Source of the DNA: an uncultured Clostridium sp.
Lineage (GTDB): Bacteria > Bacillota > Clostridia > Lachnospirales > Lachnospiraceae
Length of the DNA: 11,292 bases
Assembly: GCA_945946715.1 (NCBI GenBank)
Contig: CAMEWU010000061.1
Span: 1 to 11,292, forward strand
Direction: 5' to 3'
Shown: positions 1-6,395 of the stretch, piece after piece
How the letters are laid out: the number at the start of each line of letters is the position of its first letter
Numbering within the stretch: the first letter of the stretch is position 1
Notes under the pieces: model-generated
Database searches by the model: none
Told to the model about the DNA's origin: nothing
The model's input: only the letters and a program-made list of their open reading frames with translations
Translations under genes and position numbers: made by a program

Positions 1-275
1 GATAATTAATTTCCCACACCTGCCATTACTCATCAACTTTTCAACTCTATGTATCATTATCACAATTTGCATCTTTTTGAAAGGATAAGTTATTTGCTTG
101 TAAGCCAATCGTTTCAGACTCATGTATCAACTACCTAGTGTCCGGTTTCTTCTATCGTACATTCAGGTACGTTCTATTTGGACTTTTGTTTTCGAATTTA
201 TATTTTAAGGCATTCTGTGTGGATTCTATTCCATGAGCTTGAAATCTGATTGACTGATTCAATCTGCGTGTCCAA
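1..275 (-). pseudogene. Candidate decayed N-terminus of a group II intron-type reverse transcriptase (partial, left edge)
   Basis: A TTG codon at 273-275 sits 8 nt after a perfect AAGGAGG (284-290) and opens a 25-codon frame, LDTQIESVNQISSSWNRIHT followed by ECLKI, that stops with TAA at 198-200. Past the stop the same frame reads IRKQKSK and then stops again. In another frame an ATG at 121-123 opens a reading frame still open at the left edge, which includes RLAYKQITYPFKK. From memory of the family, group II intron maturases start with a W-N-x-I segment, then a K-x-LQ-x-RI helix, then a LLTHSF-like segment. The Trp codon and the ITYPF segment lie about 143 nt apart, close to the expected spacing of just over 40 codons. 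That suggests one gene broken by frameshifts and stops. The match is short and remembered, not searched. Alternatives are a leader peptide plus a separate small gene, or unrelated DNA. No intron RNA domains were recognised. Confidence 0.35.
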
Positions 276-341
276 GGGTATCTCCTCCTTTACATTTTTT
301 GTTTTCAATAGTCGTTATCGTTATTCTTTAGCTATGAGTTA

Positions 342-370
342 ATTATAATCTCTCTGTCTTAATTTGTCAA
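342..370 (-). promoter_or_regulatory. Consensus sigma-A promoter reading toward the left edge
   Basis: Read on the minus strand, TTGACA (370-365), a 17-bp spacer and TATAAT (347-342) match the vegetative consensus exactly. Transcription would begin near 335, leaving a leader of about 60 nt before the TTG codon at 273-275. A perfect ribosome binding site at 284-290 lies inside that leader. The transcript would carry small hairpins at 248-264 (6-bp stem) and 156-171 (5-bp stem) and leave the window at position 1. The region is AT-rich, so chance hexamers occur, but a perfect match with ideal spacing followed by a strong binding site is unlikely to be random. Confidence 0.75.
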
Positions 371-619
371 CACATTTTTATAATATTTTTGATATTTTTT
401 AATTATTTATTCTGTATCCATTTCTTATCTATCTATTTTGTTCCATTTCTTCAACTTATTTATTCTTTTTGAATATATTATTGAAAACATTCTCACAATT
501 AATACACTTTTTTATATTAGACAGACTCTTTATGCATTCATATCTATTTTATGTCAACATCTGTCAAATAACATCCTGCTCAAGCCCCATGTGGCTTTTC
601 GAACTTTTGCAACAAAAAA
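371..619. other. AT-rich intergenic stretch without a recognised gene
   Basis: This run is very AT-rich. The reading frames across it on the plus strand lack ribosome binding sites, are rich in Phe, Ile and Leu from poly-T, and run on antisense into the kinase gene, so they are not called. Two TTGACA-like hexamers occur on the minus strand near 560-575 but have no convincing -10 partner. A weak 5-bp hairpin (AAGCC/GGCTT) lies near 581-597. Nothing else was recognised. Confidence 0.5.
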
Positions 620-660
620 CGAGCAGGACTACTGTCGAAAATACAACAGTTTTCTGCTCG
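620..660. terminator. Bidirectional intrinsic terminator after the kinase-like gene
   Basis: CGAGCAG (620-626) pairs with CTGCTCG (654-660), and an inner ACTGT (631-635) pairs with ACAGT (646-650). On the minus strand the stem begins 18 nt after the kinase TAA and is followed by a TTTTTTG tail. On the plus strand it is followed by CTTTTTTATA. Both strands therefore have a U-tract, and it should end the permease-kinase operon before the leftward promoter at 342-370. Confidence 0.85.
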
Positions 661-678
661 CTTTTTTATATCATATTA

Positions 679-1281
679 TTAACGCTTCTGTTCCATTCTT
701 GCCCGAATATAATCCTCAAAAATATCGGTAGTTTTTTCCAATCCCAATTTACTGCAATTTATCGTCATATCATAGTTTCTTGCATCACCCCACTTGGTCT
801 GACAATAGTAATTATGATAGGACTTTCTCTTTTTATCATGTCTGCGAATGATGGATTCTGCCTCATCTCTGGATACATGTCTTGTTTCTTGTACTCGTTC
901 CAGTTTTGTTTCCATATCTGCCATTACAAAAAAGGAAATCAAAGCATCATATTCCTTCAATATATCCTCTGAACAGCGTCCAACTACCACAAAGGATTCT
1001 CCTTTATCCGCTTTCTTCTTCAAAAAGTCAAACTGTAAACGTGCAATTACTTCTTCCGGTGAATTACTATATCCACGGACCGTTCTGGACAACAAAGGAT
1101 TCCTCGGTCTCTCATCATATTGATGCAGCTCATATTCTTTAACTTCTTTCTCACGGGCAATTTCATCCAAAAGATTCCGATCATAATATGGCAAAGAAAA
1201 ACGTCTTGCCAGCTCTTCTGCTATCTTATGTCCTCCACTGCCATATTCCCGTCCAATTGAAATAATCATTTGTTTTTCCAT
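679..1281 (-). CDS. Cytidylate-kinase-like P-loop protein
   Basis: A 200-residue protein of the cytidylate kinase-like family (the cytidylate_kin2 type common in Clostridia), predicted cytosolic. The N-terminus carries a P-loop of the family form, GREYGSGGHKI at residues 10-20. Next come PYYDRNLL (31-38), which corresponds to the substrate-side segment after the first helix, a second strand with VVVGR (98-102), and an Arg/Lys-rich lid region at about 140-170 (SIIRRHDKKRKSYHNYYC). Length fits the family. The true substrate of these proteins is mostly unknown; they are usually additional to the housekeeping Cmk, so nucleotide monophosphate kinase activity is inferred only. The ATG start is secure: AAGGAGG lies 7 nt upstream and overlaps the end of the permease gene. 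It is the second gene of a two-gene operon and is followed by a strong terminator. Confidence 0.85.
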   Translation of the reverse strand: MEKQMIISIGREYGSGGHKIAEELARRFSLPYYDRNLLDEIAREKEVKEYELHQYDERPRNPLLSRTVRGYSNSPEEVIARLQFDFLKKKADKGESFVVVGRCSEDILKEYDALISFFVMADMETKLERVQETRHVSRDEAESIIRRHDKKRKSYHNYYCQTKWGDARNYDMTINCSKLGLEKTTDIFEDYIRARMEQKR

Positions 1282-1293
1282 GATAACCCCTCC

Positions 1294-2655
1294 TTACAAA
1301 TAACGAACAAAAATAAATAGCGTACTTACAATTAACACAAGCACTGTTGCCGGAGCTACCTTTGCACAATACTTTCCCCAGCCAACCGGGTAACCTTCTT
1401 TGGCTGCAACCGATGTACCAACCACATTAGCAGAAGCACCAATCGGAGTCGCACTTCCACCAATATCCGTACCCATGGATAAAGCCCATGCCAAGGTATG
1501 AAGATCAACACCTGTGGTTGTTGCAGCTAAATCACGAATAATCGGAACCATGGTTGCAGCAAACGGAATATTATCTACAAATGCACTGGCAATTGCAGAA
1601 CCCCAGATAATGATTGCTACCATTAGCATAGTATTTCCACCACTGATTTTTCCAATAAAACCTGCAACAATTTCCAGAATTCCGGTTTGTTCCAAACCGC
1701 CTACAACCAAAAACAATCCTATGAAAAACAGTAAGGTCTTATAATCTACCTTCTTTAATACAATTCCGATTGCCTTTCCTGATGTAATCAACGTTAGAAT
1801 TGCAATGAATACACCGATAAATGCAACCGTCAACCCTGTCTGTGCATGTGTTACTAATAGACTAACAGCACACGTAAAGATAATGCAACTAAATATAAAT
1901 CCTTTTTTATCTGTAATTGCAGATTTCGGGTCCGGAAGTTCTGCCTCATTGATTTTTGCATTTCCATTTCCCCTTAATTCCTTATGATAAACCAAATAGA
2001 AATAAATGATGGTTACCACCAGGCAAATAGCTGCCATCAAACCAGTGTTTTTCAAAAAATCAAAGAACGATAAGCCCAATGATGTACCAATAATAATGTT
2101 TGGCGGATCTCCACATACAGTTGCAGAACCTCCCAGATTTGCACAGAATATTTCTGACAAAATCATAGGAATCGGATTAAATTTCAACAACTGAGCCAGT
2201 TCAACTGTAACTGCTGCTAAAAACAAAATAACTGTAATACTGTCAATAAACATAGCCAAAACAAATGACATTATCATAAACGTTATAAAAATAGAAATCG
2301 TTTTGTAATGTACCATCTTGGCAATTAACATACATAACCATCGGAAGAAACCAGCCCTTGCCATTCCTTCTACCATTATCATCATACCGGCAATAAATAT
2401 AATGGTCGCCCAATTAATACCGGACGTGGATTCTGCAGCCGCTTCTTTGGCAAGTCCCCAGAATTCCAAAGTGAAAATCTGCTTCACATTCAATGTCTCG
2501 ACAATCGCATTCACATCATGCATGCATAATCCAAACACCAAAAGCAATGTTAAAAGTCCACAGCCTAATGTAATGTAATGTCGTTCAATTTTGTCAAGCA
2601 CGATCAAAACAAACATTGCAATGAAGATTACAACTGCTAAAACTTGTGCTACCAT
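1294..2655 (-). CDS. ArsB/NhaD/CitMHS-superfamily (SLC13-like) permease
   Basis: A 453-residue integral membrane protein of the ion-transporter superfamily that includes ArsB, NhaD, the eukaryotic P protein and SLC13 carriers. It has two inverted-repeat halves, each with a re-entrant signature: AMFIDSITV then ANLGGSATVCGDPPNIIIG (about 134-190) in the first, and SAFVDNIPF then SMGTDIGGSATPIGASANVV (about 357-412) in the second. A hydrophilic loop at about 223-252 joins the halves. About ten to twelve membrane helices are expected. Substrate cannot be told from sequence; candidates are Na+/H+ exchange, dicarboxylate or other anions. A TTG at 2674-2676 is in frame, but AAAGGAGG just upstream of the ATG at 2653-2655 would lie inside that longer protein, so the ATG is the start. 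It is first in an operon with the kinase-like gene and has its own promoter. Confidence 0.85.
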   Translation of the reverse strand: MVAQVLAVVIFIAMFVLIVLDKIERHYITLGCGLLTLLLVFGLCMHDVNAIVETLNVKQIFTLEFWGLAKEAAAESTSGINWATIIFIAGMMIMVEGMARAGFFRWLCMLIAKMVHYKTISIFITFMIMSFVLAMFIDSITVILFLAAVTVELAQLLKFNPIPMILSEIFCANLGGSATVCGDPPNIIIGTSLGLSFFDFLKNTGLMAAICLVVTIIYFYLVYHKELRGNGNAKINEAELPDPKSAITDKKGFIFSCIIFTCAVSLLVTHAQTGLTVAFIGVFIAILTLITSGKAIGIVLKKVDYKTLLFFIGLFLVVGGLEQTGILEIVAGFIGKISGGNTMLMVAIIIWGSAIASAFVDNIPFAATMVPIIRDLAATTTGVDLHTLAWALSMGTDIGGSATPIGASANVVGTSVAAKEGYPVGWGKYCAKVAPATVLVLIVSTLFIFVRYL

Positions 2656-2727
2656 TTTTATCCTCCTTTGCTTCAACGTCTCTTCCTACAAGGTTATGAA
2701 GGAGGAGCATCTTTTTTAACCGTATTC

Positions 2728-2755
2728 ATTATATGCATTTCATTTTCAAAGTCAA
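2728..2755 (-). promoter_or_regulatory. Sigma-A promoter of the permease-kinase operon
   Basis: Read on the minus strand, TTGACT (2755-2750), a 16-bp spacer and TATAAT (2733-2728) lie about 75 bp upstream of the permease ATG. The leader of about 65 nt contains the AAAGGAGG ribosome binding site. It follows directly after the amt terminator, so the operon is probably transcribed independently of amt. Confidence 0.75.
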
Positions 2756-2786
2756 TATTAAAATTGTACTAAATTCAAAACAAAGC

Positions 2787-2806
2787 CCCCGCTCATTCCA
2801 GCGGGG
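2787..2806 (-). terminator. Intrinsic terminator of amt
   Basis: A GC-rich 7-bp stem, CCCCGCT (2806-2800 on the minus strand) pairing with AGCGGGG (2793-2787), closes a 6-nt loop. It is followed by GCTTTGTTTTG. It begins about 30 nt after the amt stop codon and ends the monocistronic amt message. Confidence 0.85.
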
Positions 2807-2837
2807 ACCATGTATCAACTGAATACTTTAATTGTGA

Positions 2838-4592
2838 TTATTCAACATCCTGTAAAGCAGCCATATCTTCTTCACCTGTACGAACCTTAACAACTCGGTC
2901 AACAGCGTATACAAATATCTTACCATCACCAATGTGACCGGTATAAAGTGCTTTCTTAGCCGCCTCTATTACATCATTTACCGGAATCTTGCTGATTACA
3001 ACCTCTACCTTAACCTTTGGCAATAAAGTTGCATCCATTTCAACACCACGGTATTTCTCGCCGGCACCCTTCTGAATACCACAGCCCATTACCTGTGTAA
3101 CTGTCATACCGGTTACACCAAGGTCGTTTAATGCTTTCTTCAAGTGGTCGTAGCGAGACAGCTTTGCAATAATAACAACCTTGCTCATATCGCTTTCGAT
3201 TGGTGCTCTGTTTACCTTTACTGCTGCATCCTTCTGTGCATCAGAAGCCTTAACATAATCATCCTCACCAAGGTCAGTATTCTCATTTACTTCTGTCATA
3301 TTAGCATTGGCATCCATGATAGCAAAACCTGCATATGCAGATGGAAGACCATGTTCCTTGATATCCAAACCTTCGATTTCCTCTTCTTCTGTAACACGAA
3401 GACCATTTGTTGCTTTAATAATCAAGAATACAATTGTCATAGTCACGGCAGTCCATGCCAATACGGTAACCATACCCAGTGCCTGTAAACCTAACAACTG
3501 GAAACCACCGCCATAGAACAAACCGGTCAACTCTGATTCCGGTGCAGTTGGAGTAGCAAACAAGCCAACCGCTAATGTACCCCACATACCATTTAAGAAG
3601 TGAACTGCTACCGCACCAACCGGGTCATCAATATGTAATACATTATCTAAGAACCATACACCGAATACTACCAGTAAACCTGCTACTGCACCAATAATTG
3701 CAGAGCCTGCTGCATCTGTTACATCACAAGGTGCAGTAATTGCTACCAAACCGGCAAGGGATGCATTCAAACACATAGAAACATCCGGTTTGCCATATTT
3801 AATCCAGGTAAATAACATACATACAACGGTTGCAACTGCAGGTGCAACTGTTGTTGTCAAGAAAATACTTGCCAACTGATCTGGTGTCCATGCCGCTGCA
3901 CCGTTAAATCCATACCAGCCAAACCACAGAATAAATACACCAAGAGCACCAATTACTAAGTTATGTCCCGGGAATGCATTTACCTTTGTAACCTTACCGT
4001 CTTTCTTAATGAACTTTCCAATACGAGGTCCTAACAATGCTGCACCAATTAATGCTGCGCATCCACCTACCATATGAATTGCACAAGAACCGGCAAAATC
4101 GTGGAAACCAAGCTGTGCTAACCAGCCACCGCCCCAGATCCAATGCGCTTCAATTGGATATACAACTGCCGAAATAACTGCTGAATAAATACAGTAAGAT
4201 GAGAATTTAGTACGTTCAGCCATTGCACCGGATACAATTGTCGCTGTTGTTGCACAGAATACTAAATTGAATACAAATGCTGACCAACCAAACTCACCAT
4301 AGTTGGAGAAAATATCAAGAGTAGGAATTCCACAAAATCCTGCTACATCGTCTCCTAACAATAAACTTGAACCAATCAGGATGAAAACAACTGTACCAAT
4401 ACAGAAGTCCATCAAATTTTTCATGATGATGTTACCTGCATTCTTTGCTCTGGTAAAACCTGTTTCTACCATTGCAAATCCTGCCTGCATCCAGAATACC
4501 AAAGCTGCACCAATCAAAAACCAGACGCCTGTTAATACTTCGCCTGTGACGTTGTCAGTAATGGCACTCATAATTTCTTCACTAAGTTCCAT
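2838..4592 (-). CDS. amt: Ammonium channel Amt with fused C-terminal PII signal domain
   Basis: A 584-residue fusion. Residues about 15-400 are an Amt/MEP/Rh ammonium channel: an N-terminal MQAGFAMVETGFTRAKN helix, the GAMAERTKF segment, the ammonium-site Asp and first pore His in HDFAGSCAIHMVGG (Asp 165, His 173), and the second pore His in VGAVAVHFLNGMWG (His 331). The usual Amt tail EEIEGLDIKEHG (about 404-415) follows. An acidic linker (about 425-468) leads to a complete PII (GlnB/GlnK) domain at about 469-575, with the T-loop motif QKGAGEKYRGVE, the B-loop TGHIGDGKIFV and the C-loop KVRTGEED. Free GlnK normally plugs the channel under nitrogen sufficiency; here it is tethered. Met 519 replaces the tyrosine that enteric bacteria uridylylate. 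AAGGAG lies 9 nt before the ATG; an in-frame GTG two codons earlier is too close to it. Confidence 0.93.
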   Translation of the reverse strand: MELSEEIMSAITDNVTGEVLTGVWFLIGAALVFWMQAGFAMVETGFTRAKNAGNIIMKNLMDFCIGTVVFILIGSSLLLGDDVAGFCGIPTLDIFSNYGEFGWSAFVFNLVFCATTATIVSGAMAERTKFSSYCIYSAVISAVVYPIEAHWIWGGGWLAQLGFHDFAGSCAIHMVGGCAALIGAALLGPRIGKFIKKDGKVTKVNAFPGHNLVIGALGVFILWFGWYGFNGAAAWTPDQLASIFLTTTVAPAVATVVCMLFTWIKYGKPDVSMCLNASLAGLVAITAPCDVTDAAGSAIIGAVAGLLVVFGVWFLDNVLHIDDPVGAVAVHFLNGMWGTLAVGLFATPTAPESELTGLFYGGGFQLLGLQALGMVTVLAWTAVTMTIVFLIIKATNGLRVTEEEEIEGLDIKEHGLPSAYAGFAIMDANANMTEVNENTDLGEDDYVKASDAQKDAAVKVNRAPIESDMSKVVIIAKLSRYDHLKKALNDLGVTGMTVTQVMGCGIQKGAGEKYRGVEMDATLLPKVKVEVVISKIPVNDVIEAAKKALYTGHIGDGKIFVYAVDRVVKVRTGEEDMAALQDVE

Positions 4593-4729
4593 ACGCACTC
4601 ACTCCTTACTCAATTTTCTTTTCATCATTCTTCATCATTGCACATCGGCGATTTGATGTGCTTGAGTTTAACAAGATTTTTTTTTGGTTTCTTGAAAAAA
4701 AGGGACATTCTATTTTTTGAAAAAAACTG
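4593..4729 (-). promoter_or_regulatory. amt upstream region with inverted and direct repeats
   Basis: This half of the divergent control region should hold the amt promoter. The best -10 is TAGAAT (4712-4707, minus strand), but no good -35 partner is visible, so the assignment is weak. A transcript from there would have a leader of about 105 nt. That leader contains a perfect 7-bp inverted repeat GCACATC/GATGTGC (4640-4646 and 4655-4661, 8-nt gap), which could be an RNA hairpin or an operator. It is followed by two copies of TTCATCATT, as read on the plus strand (4621-4629, 4631-4639). Two TTGAAAAAAA direct repeats (4692-4701, 4717-4726) lie 25 bp apart and could bend the DNA. No sigma-54 (GG-N10-GC) promoter was recognised. 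Confidence 0.35.
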
Positions 4730-4758
4730 TTGACTTCCGAAACCAATGCGAGTAATAT
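4730..4758 (+). promoter_or_regulatory. Plus-strand promoter upstream of the araC-type gene
   Basis: TTGACT (4730-4735), a 17-bp spacer and TAATAT (4753-4758) form a good sigma-A promoter, with transcription starting near 4765. It lies about 145 bp upstream of the regulator's ATG, with an intrinsic terminator in between. Confidence 0.65.
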
Positions 4759-4764
4759 GGGAAT

Positions 4765-4860
4765 GTAAGAATTTCAAATGAGATTCTTAAGTAATTTTAC
4801 ATAGCATAGATTTAGCAGACAAAGAGGTCGTTTATAGGTTCTCTTGTCTGCTTTTTTATT
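4765..4860 (+). ncRNA. Candidate structured leader or small RNA between amt and araC
   Basis: From the predicted start near 4765 the RNA would fold at once into a 10-bp hairpin: TAAGAATTTC (4766-4775) pairs with GAGATTCTTA (4780-4789), with one G-U pair and an AAAT loop. About 24 unstructured nt follow, then a terminator hairpin (4814-4852) with a U-tract. Promoter, 5' hairpin and terminator together define a self-contained RNA of about 95 nt. Read-through would extend it into the AraC-type gene, so it may instead be an attenuating leader. ATGTAA (4763-4768) can also pair with TTACAT (4797-4802), giving an alternative fold that would disrupt the first hairpin. No known riboswitch or RNA family was recognised. 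Confidence 0.5.
4814..4857 (+). terminator. Intrinsic terminator before the araC-type gene
   Basis: AGCAGACA (4814-4821) pairs with TGTCTGCT (4845-4852). After one bulged A, AGAG (4823-4826) pairs with CTCT (4841-4844), around a 14-nt loop. TTTTTTATTT follows directly. It lies downstream of the plus-strand promoter and about 50 nt upstream of the AraC-type gene's ATG, so it would cut off most transcripts unless read through. Confidence 0.8.
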
Positions 4861-4904
4861 TATGTTCTGTATGTCTTGGTTTTTAAGATAGGAGTGTGAT
4901 TATC

Positions 4905-5759
4905 ATGAAGAACATTAATTATGAAAACGACAACCATTTTATTTTGCACCAGCCGTTTTTTCACGAGGGAGTTCTAAACTACAAAGAGGTAATGTATACC
5001 GAACCTTATCAGGCATTATTCTATGAATTCCAAACTGAAAAAGAGGAAGCCTGCAATCAGAATATAACCTATATTCCAAATGGTTGTACCGATGTCCTTT
5101 TTATTCAGGATGTAAATGGTAATCACATGGAAATCTTAGGTTCCAGTACCGAGGCAAAGCAAATTCACCGCCTTTCGGATGCCAAGTATTTTGGTATTCG
5201 ATTAAAGCCAGGTTTGTTTATCTCCTATCATGGCTTAACTTTAAAAGATATTACGAATCAGGAAATTTTCTTTGAAGAAATCAATGAGGAATTATCTGCT
5301 TTTTTTGAAAAATTAAACAAAACAAACATTCTATCTCGAAAGGTTGATTTATTCCACGCATACTTCAATTCTTTTATTAACATATCAGAAGTGAATGACT
5401 TAACCGGATATATATTAAGTGAAATCAATTCTTCACAGGGGAATGTAAGAATACATGAATTGGCGGATGAATTACACTATTCAGAGCGTCATATTTCCAG
5501 AATCTTTTTGGATTCCATGGGAATTACGCCAAAAACTTTTGCACGTATTGTACGTTTTCAAAATGTAGTAGATTCCATTTTACAACAGCCAATGCTTTCC
5601 CTTTGTGATTATATGTCAGAGCTTGGCTATTCGGATCAGGCTCATTTTCAAAGAGAGTTTAAGCAGTACACCGGCATTACTCCAAGACGGTTTCTTTCCT
5701 ATGCTCAAAATGCTACTTATCCGTCTCATTATGCCGATGTTGAACAGCAAGCTTCATAA
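4905..5759 (+). CDS. AraC-family transcriptional regulator
   Basis: A 284-residue soluble DNA-binding protein. The C-terminal part (about 180-265) is the AraC double helix-turn-helix. The first HTH covers IHELADELHYSERHISRIF, followed by the linker segment GITPKTFARIVRFQ. The second HTH covers the LGYSDQAHFQREFKQYTG region and ends in GITPRRF, the family hallmark. The N-terminal part has an ITYIPNGCTDVLFI stretch (54-67) and a GIRLKPG stretch (97-103), typical of the small AraC-like sensor domain found in DUF6597-type regulators; its ligand is unknown. A GTG nine bases upstream is in frame but touches the ribosome binding site. AGGAG (4890-4894) lies 10 nt before the ATG, so the ATG is used. 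The gene diverges from amt across a shared control region, so amt, or its own leader, is a possible but unproven target. Confidence 0.9.
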   Translation: MKNINYENDNHFILHQPFFHEGVLNYKEVMYTEPYQALFYEFQTEKEEACNQNITYIPNGCTDVLFIQDVNGNHMEILGSSTEAKQIHRLSDAKYFGIRLKPGLFISYHGLTLKDITNQEIFFEEINEELSAFFEKLNKTNILSRKVDLFHAYFNSFINISEVNDLTGYILSEINSSQGNVRIHELADELHYSERHISRIFLDSMGITPKTFARIVRFQNVVDSILQQPMLSLCDYMSELGYSDQAHFQREFKQYTGITPRRFLSYAQNATYPSHYADVEQQAS

Positions 5760-5765
5760 GAACAT

Positions 5766-5800
5766 AAGAGGAATGTCACAGATATGACATTCCTCTTTCT
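5766..5800 (+). terminator. Intrinsic terminator of the araC-type gene
   Basis: A perfect 13-bp stem, AAGAGGAATGTCA (5766-5778) pairing with TGACATTCCTCTT (5785-5797), closes the 6-nt loop CAGATA and is followed by TTTCTTCT. It starts 7 nt after the regulator's stop. It also lies in the path of the convergent ybaK transcript, though it has no clear U-tract on that strand. Confidence 0.88.
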
Positions 5801-5815
5801 TCTATATATAGTACA

Positions 5816-6310
5816 TTATACAATAATATCTGCCAGCTTCCCATTTGTAACCTGTAGCAAATCATTGGGATTCAACTCAATCTGTGATCCAATTCTGCCA
5901 CCACTAATTATGATAGTATCGAATGTCATCGCACTGCTATGGATTACAGTCGGATAGTTCTTCTTCATACCAATTGGTGTACAACCACCTCGCATATAGC
6001 CGGTAACTTGATTAATGTCTTTTACATGTATCATTTCCACCGACTTCTCTTCTACGGTTTTTGCTGCTTTTTTCAAGTCCAACTCCTCATTAATCGGAAT
6101 CACAAATACATAATAATTTTGGCTTTTCCCTATTGTCACTAAAGTCTTAAAACTGCTTTCGTAAGGCTGATTCAGCTTATCTGCAATATGGATTCCATCA
6201 ATGAATTCATCACATTCATATGTATTTACAACATATGGAACCTTATTTTTATCCAGTATTCGCATGGCATTCGTCTTAATATCTTTTTCCTTATCTTTGT
6301 TCTTTCCCAT
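5816..6310 (-). CDS. ybaK: YbaK/EbsC-family Cys-tRNA(Pro)/aminoacyl-tRNA deacylase
   Basis: A 164-residue cytosolic protein of the YbaK/EbsC branch of the ProRS INS-like editing domain superfamily. Such proteins hydrolyse tRNA(Pro) mischarged with cysteine (or related near-cognates) to keep translation accurate. Visible family motifs are the catalytic-site lysine in SSFKTLVTIG (Lys 55), GYMRGGCTPIGMKK (104-117) that shapes the substrate pocket, and GGRIGSQIEL (137-146). Length matches the usual 155-170 residues. A TTG at 6329-6331 would add seven residues, but GAGG lies 8 nt before the ATG at 6308-6310 and would fall inside that extension, so the ATG is preferred. The gene lies 71 bp after the phosphoesterase on the same strand and converges on the AraC-type gene. 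Confidence 0.9.
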   Translation of the reverse strand: MGKNKDKEKDIKTNAMRILDKNKVPYVVNTYECDEFIDGIHIADKLNQPYESSFKTLVTIGKSQNYYVFVIPINEELDLKKAAKTVEEKSVEMIHVKDINQVTGYMRGGCTPIGMKKNYPTVIHSSAMTFDTIIISGGRIGSQIELNPNDLLQVTNGKLADIIV

Positions 6311-6366
6311 AATTCCTGCCTCTATATTCAACTTTATTTTAATATATTTCTTCTTATATATAATAT

Positions 6367-6395
6367 ATTCTTTCCAGAATATTATTCTAAGTCAA
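6367..6395 (-). promoter_or_regulatory. Possible ybaK promoter overlapping the phosphoesterase 3' end
   Basis: Read on the minus strand, TTGACT (6395-6390) lies inside the last codons of the upstream gene, with a 17-bp spacer and AAGAAT (6372-6367) as a fair -10. A perfect 13-bp palindrome, AGAATATTATTCT (6376-6388), fills the spacer and could be a repressor site or chance in AT-rich DNA. Read-through from the phosphoesterase is also possible, since no terminator separates the genes. Confidence 0.35.

Noticed and set aside
438..972. Overlapping plus-strand reading frames of 97 and 167 codons
   Set aside because: They have no ribosome binding site, an AT-driven Phe/Ile/Leu composition, cross a strong terminator, and run antisense to the kinase-like gene.
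4593..4735. Sigma-54 promoter for amt
   Set aside because: No GG-N10-GC core with suitable flanks was found on the minus strand; only a partial sigma-A -10 is visible.
4766..4852. Two-hairpin ANTAR antiterminator target
   Set aside because: ANTAR targets need two hairpins with hexanucleotide loops of the A-n-n-G-n-n form. Here the loops are AAAT (4 nt) and a 14-nt loop, which do not fit.
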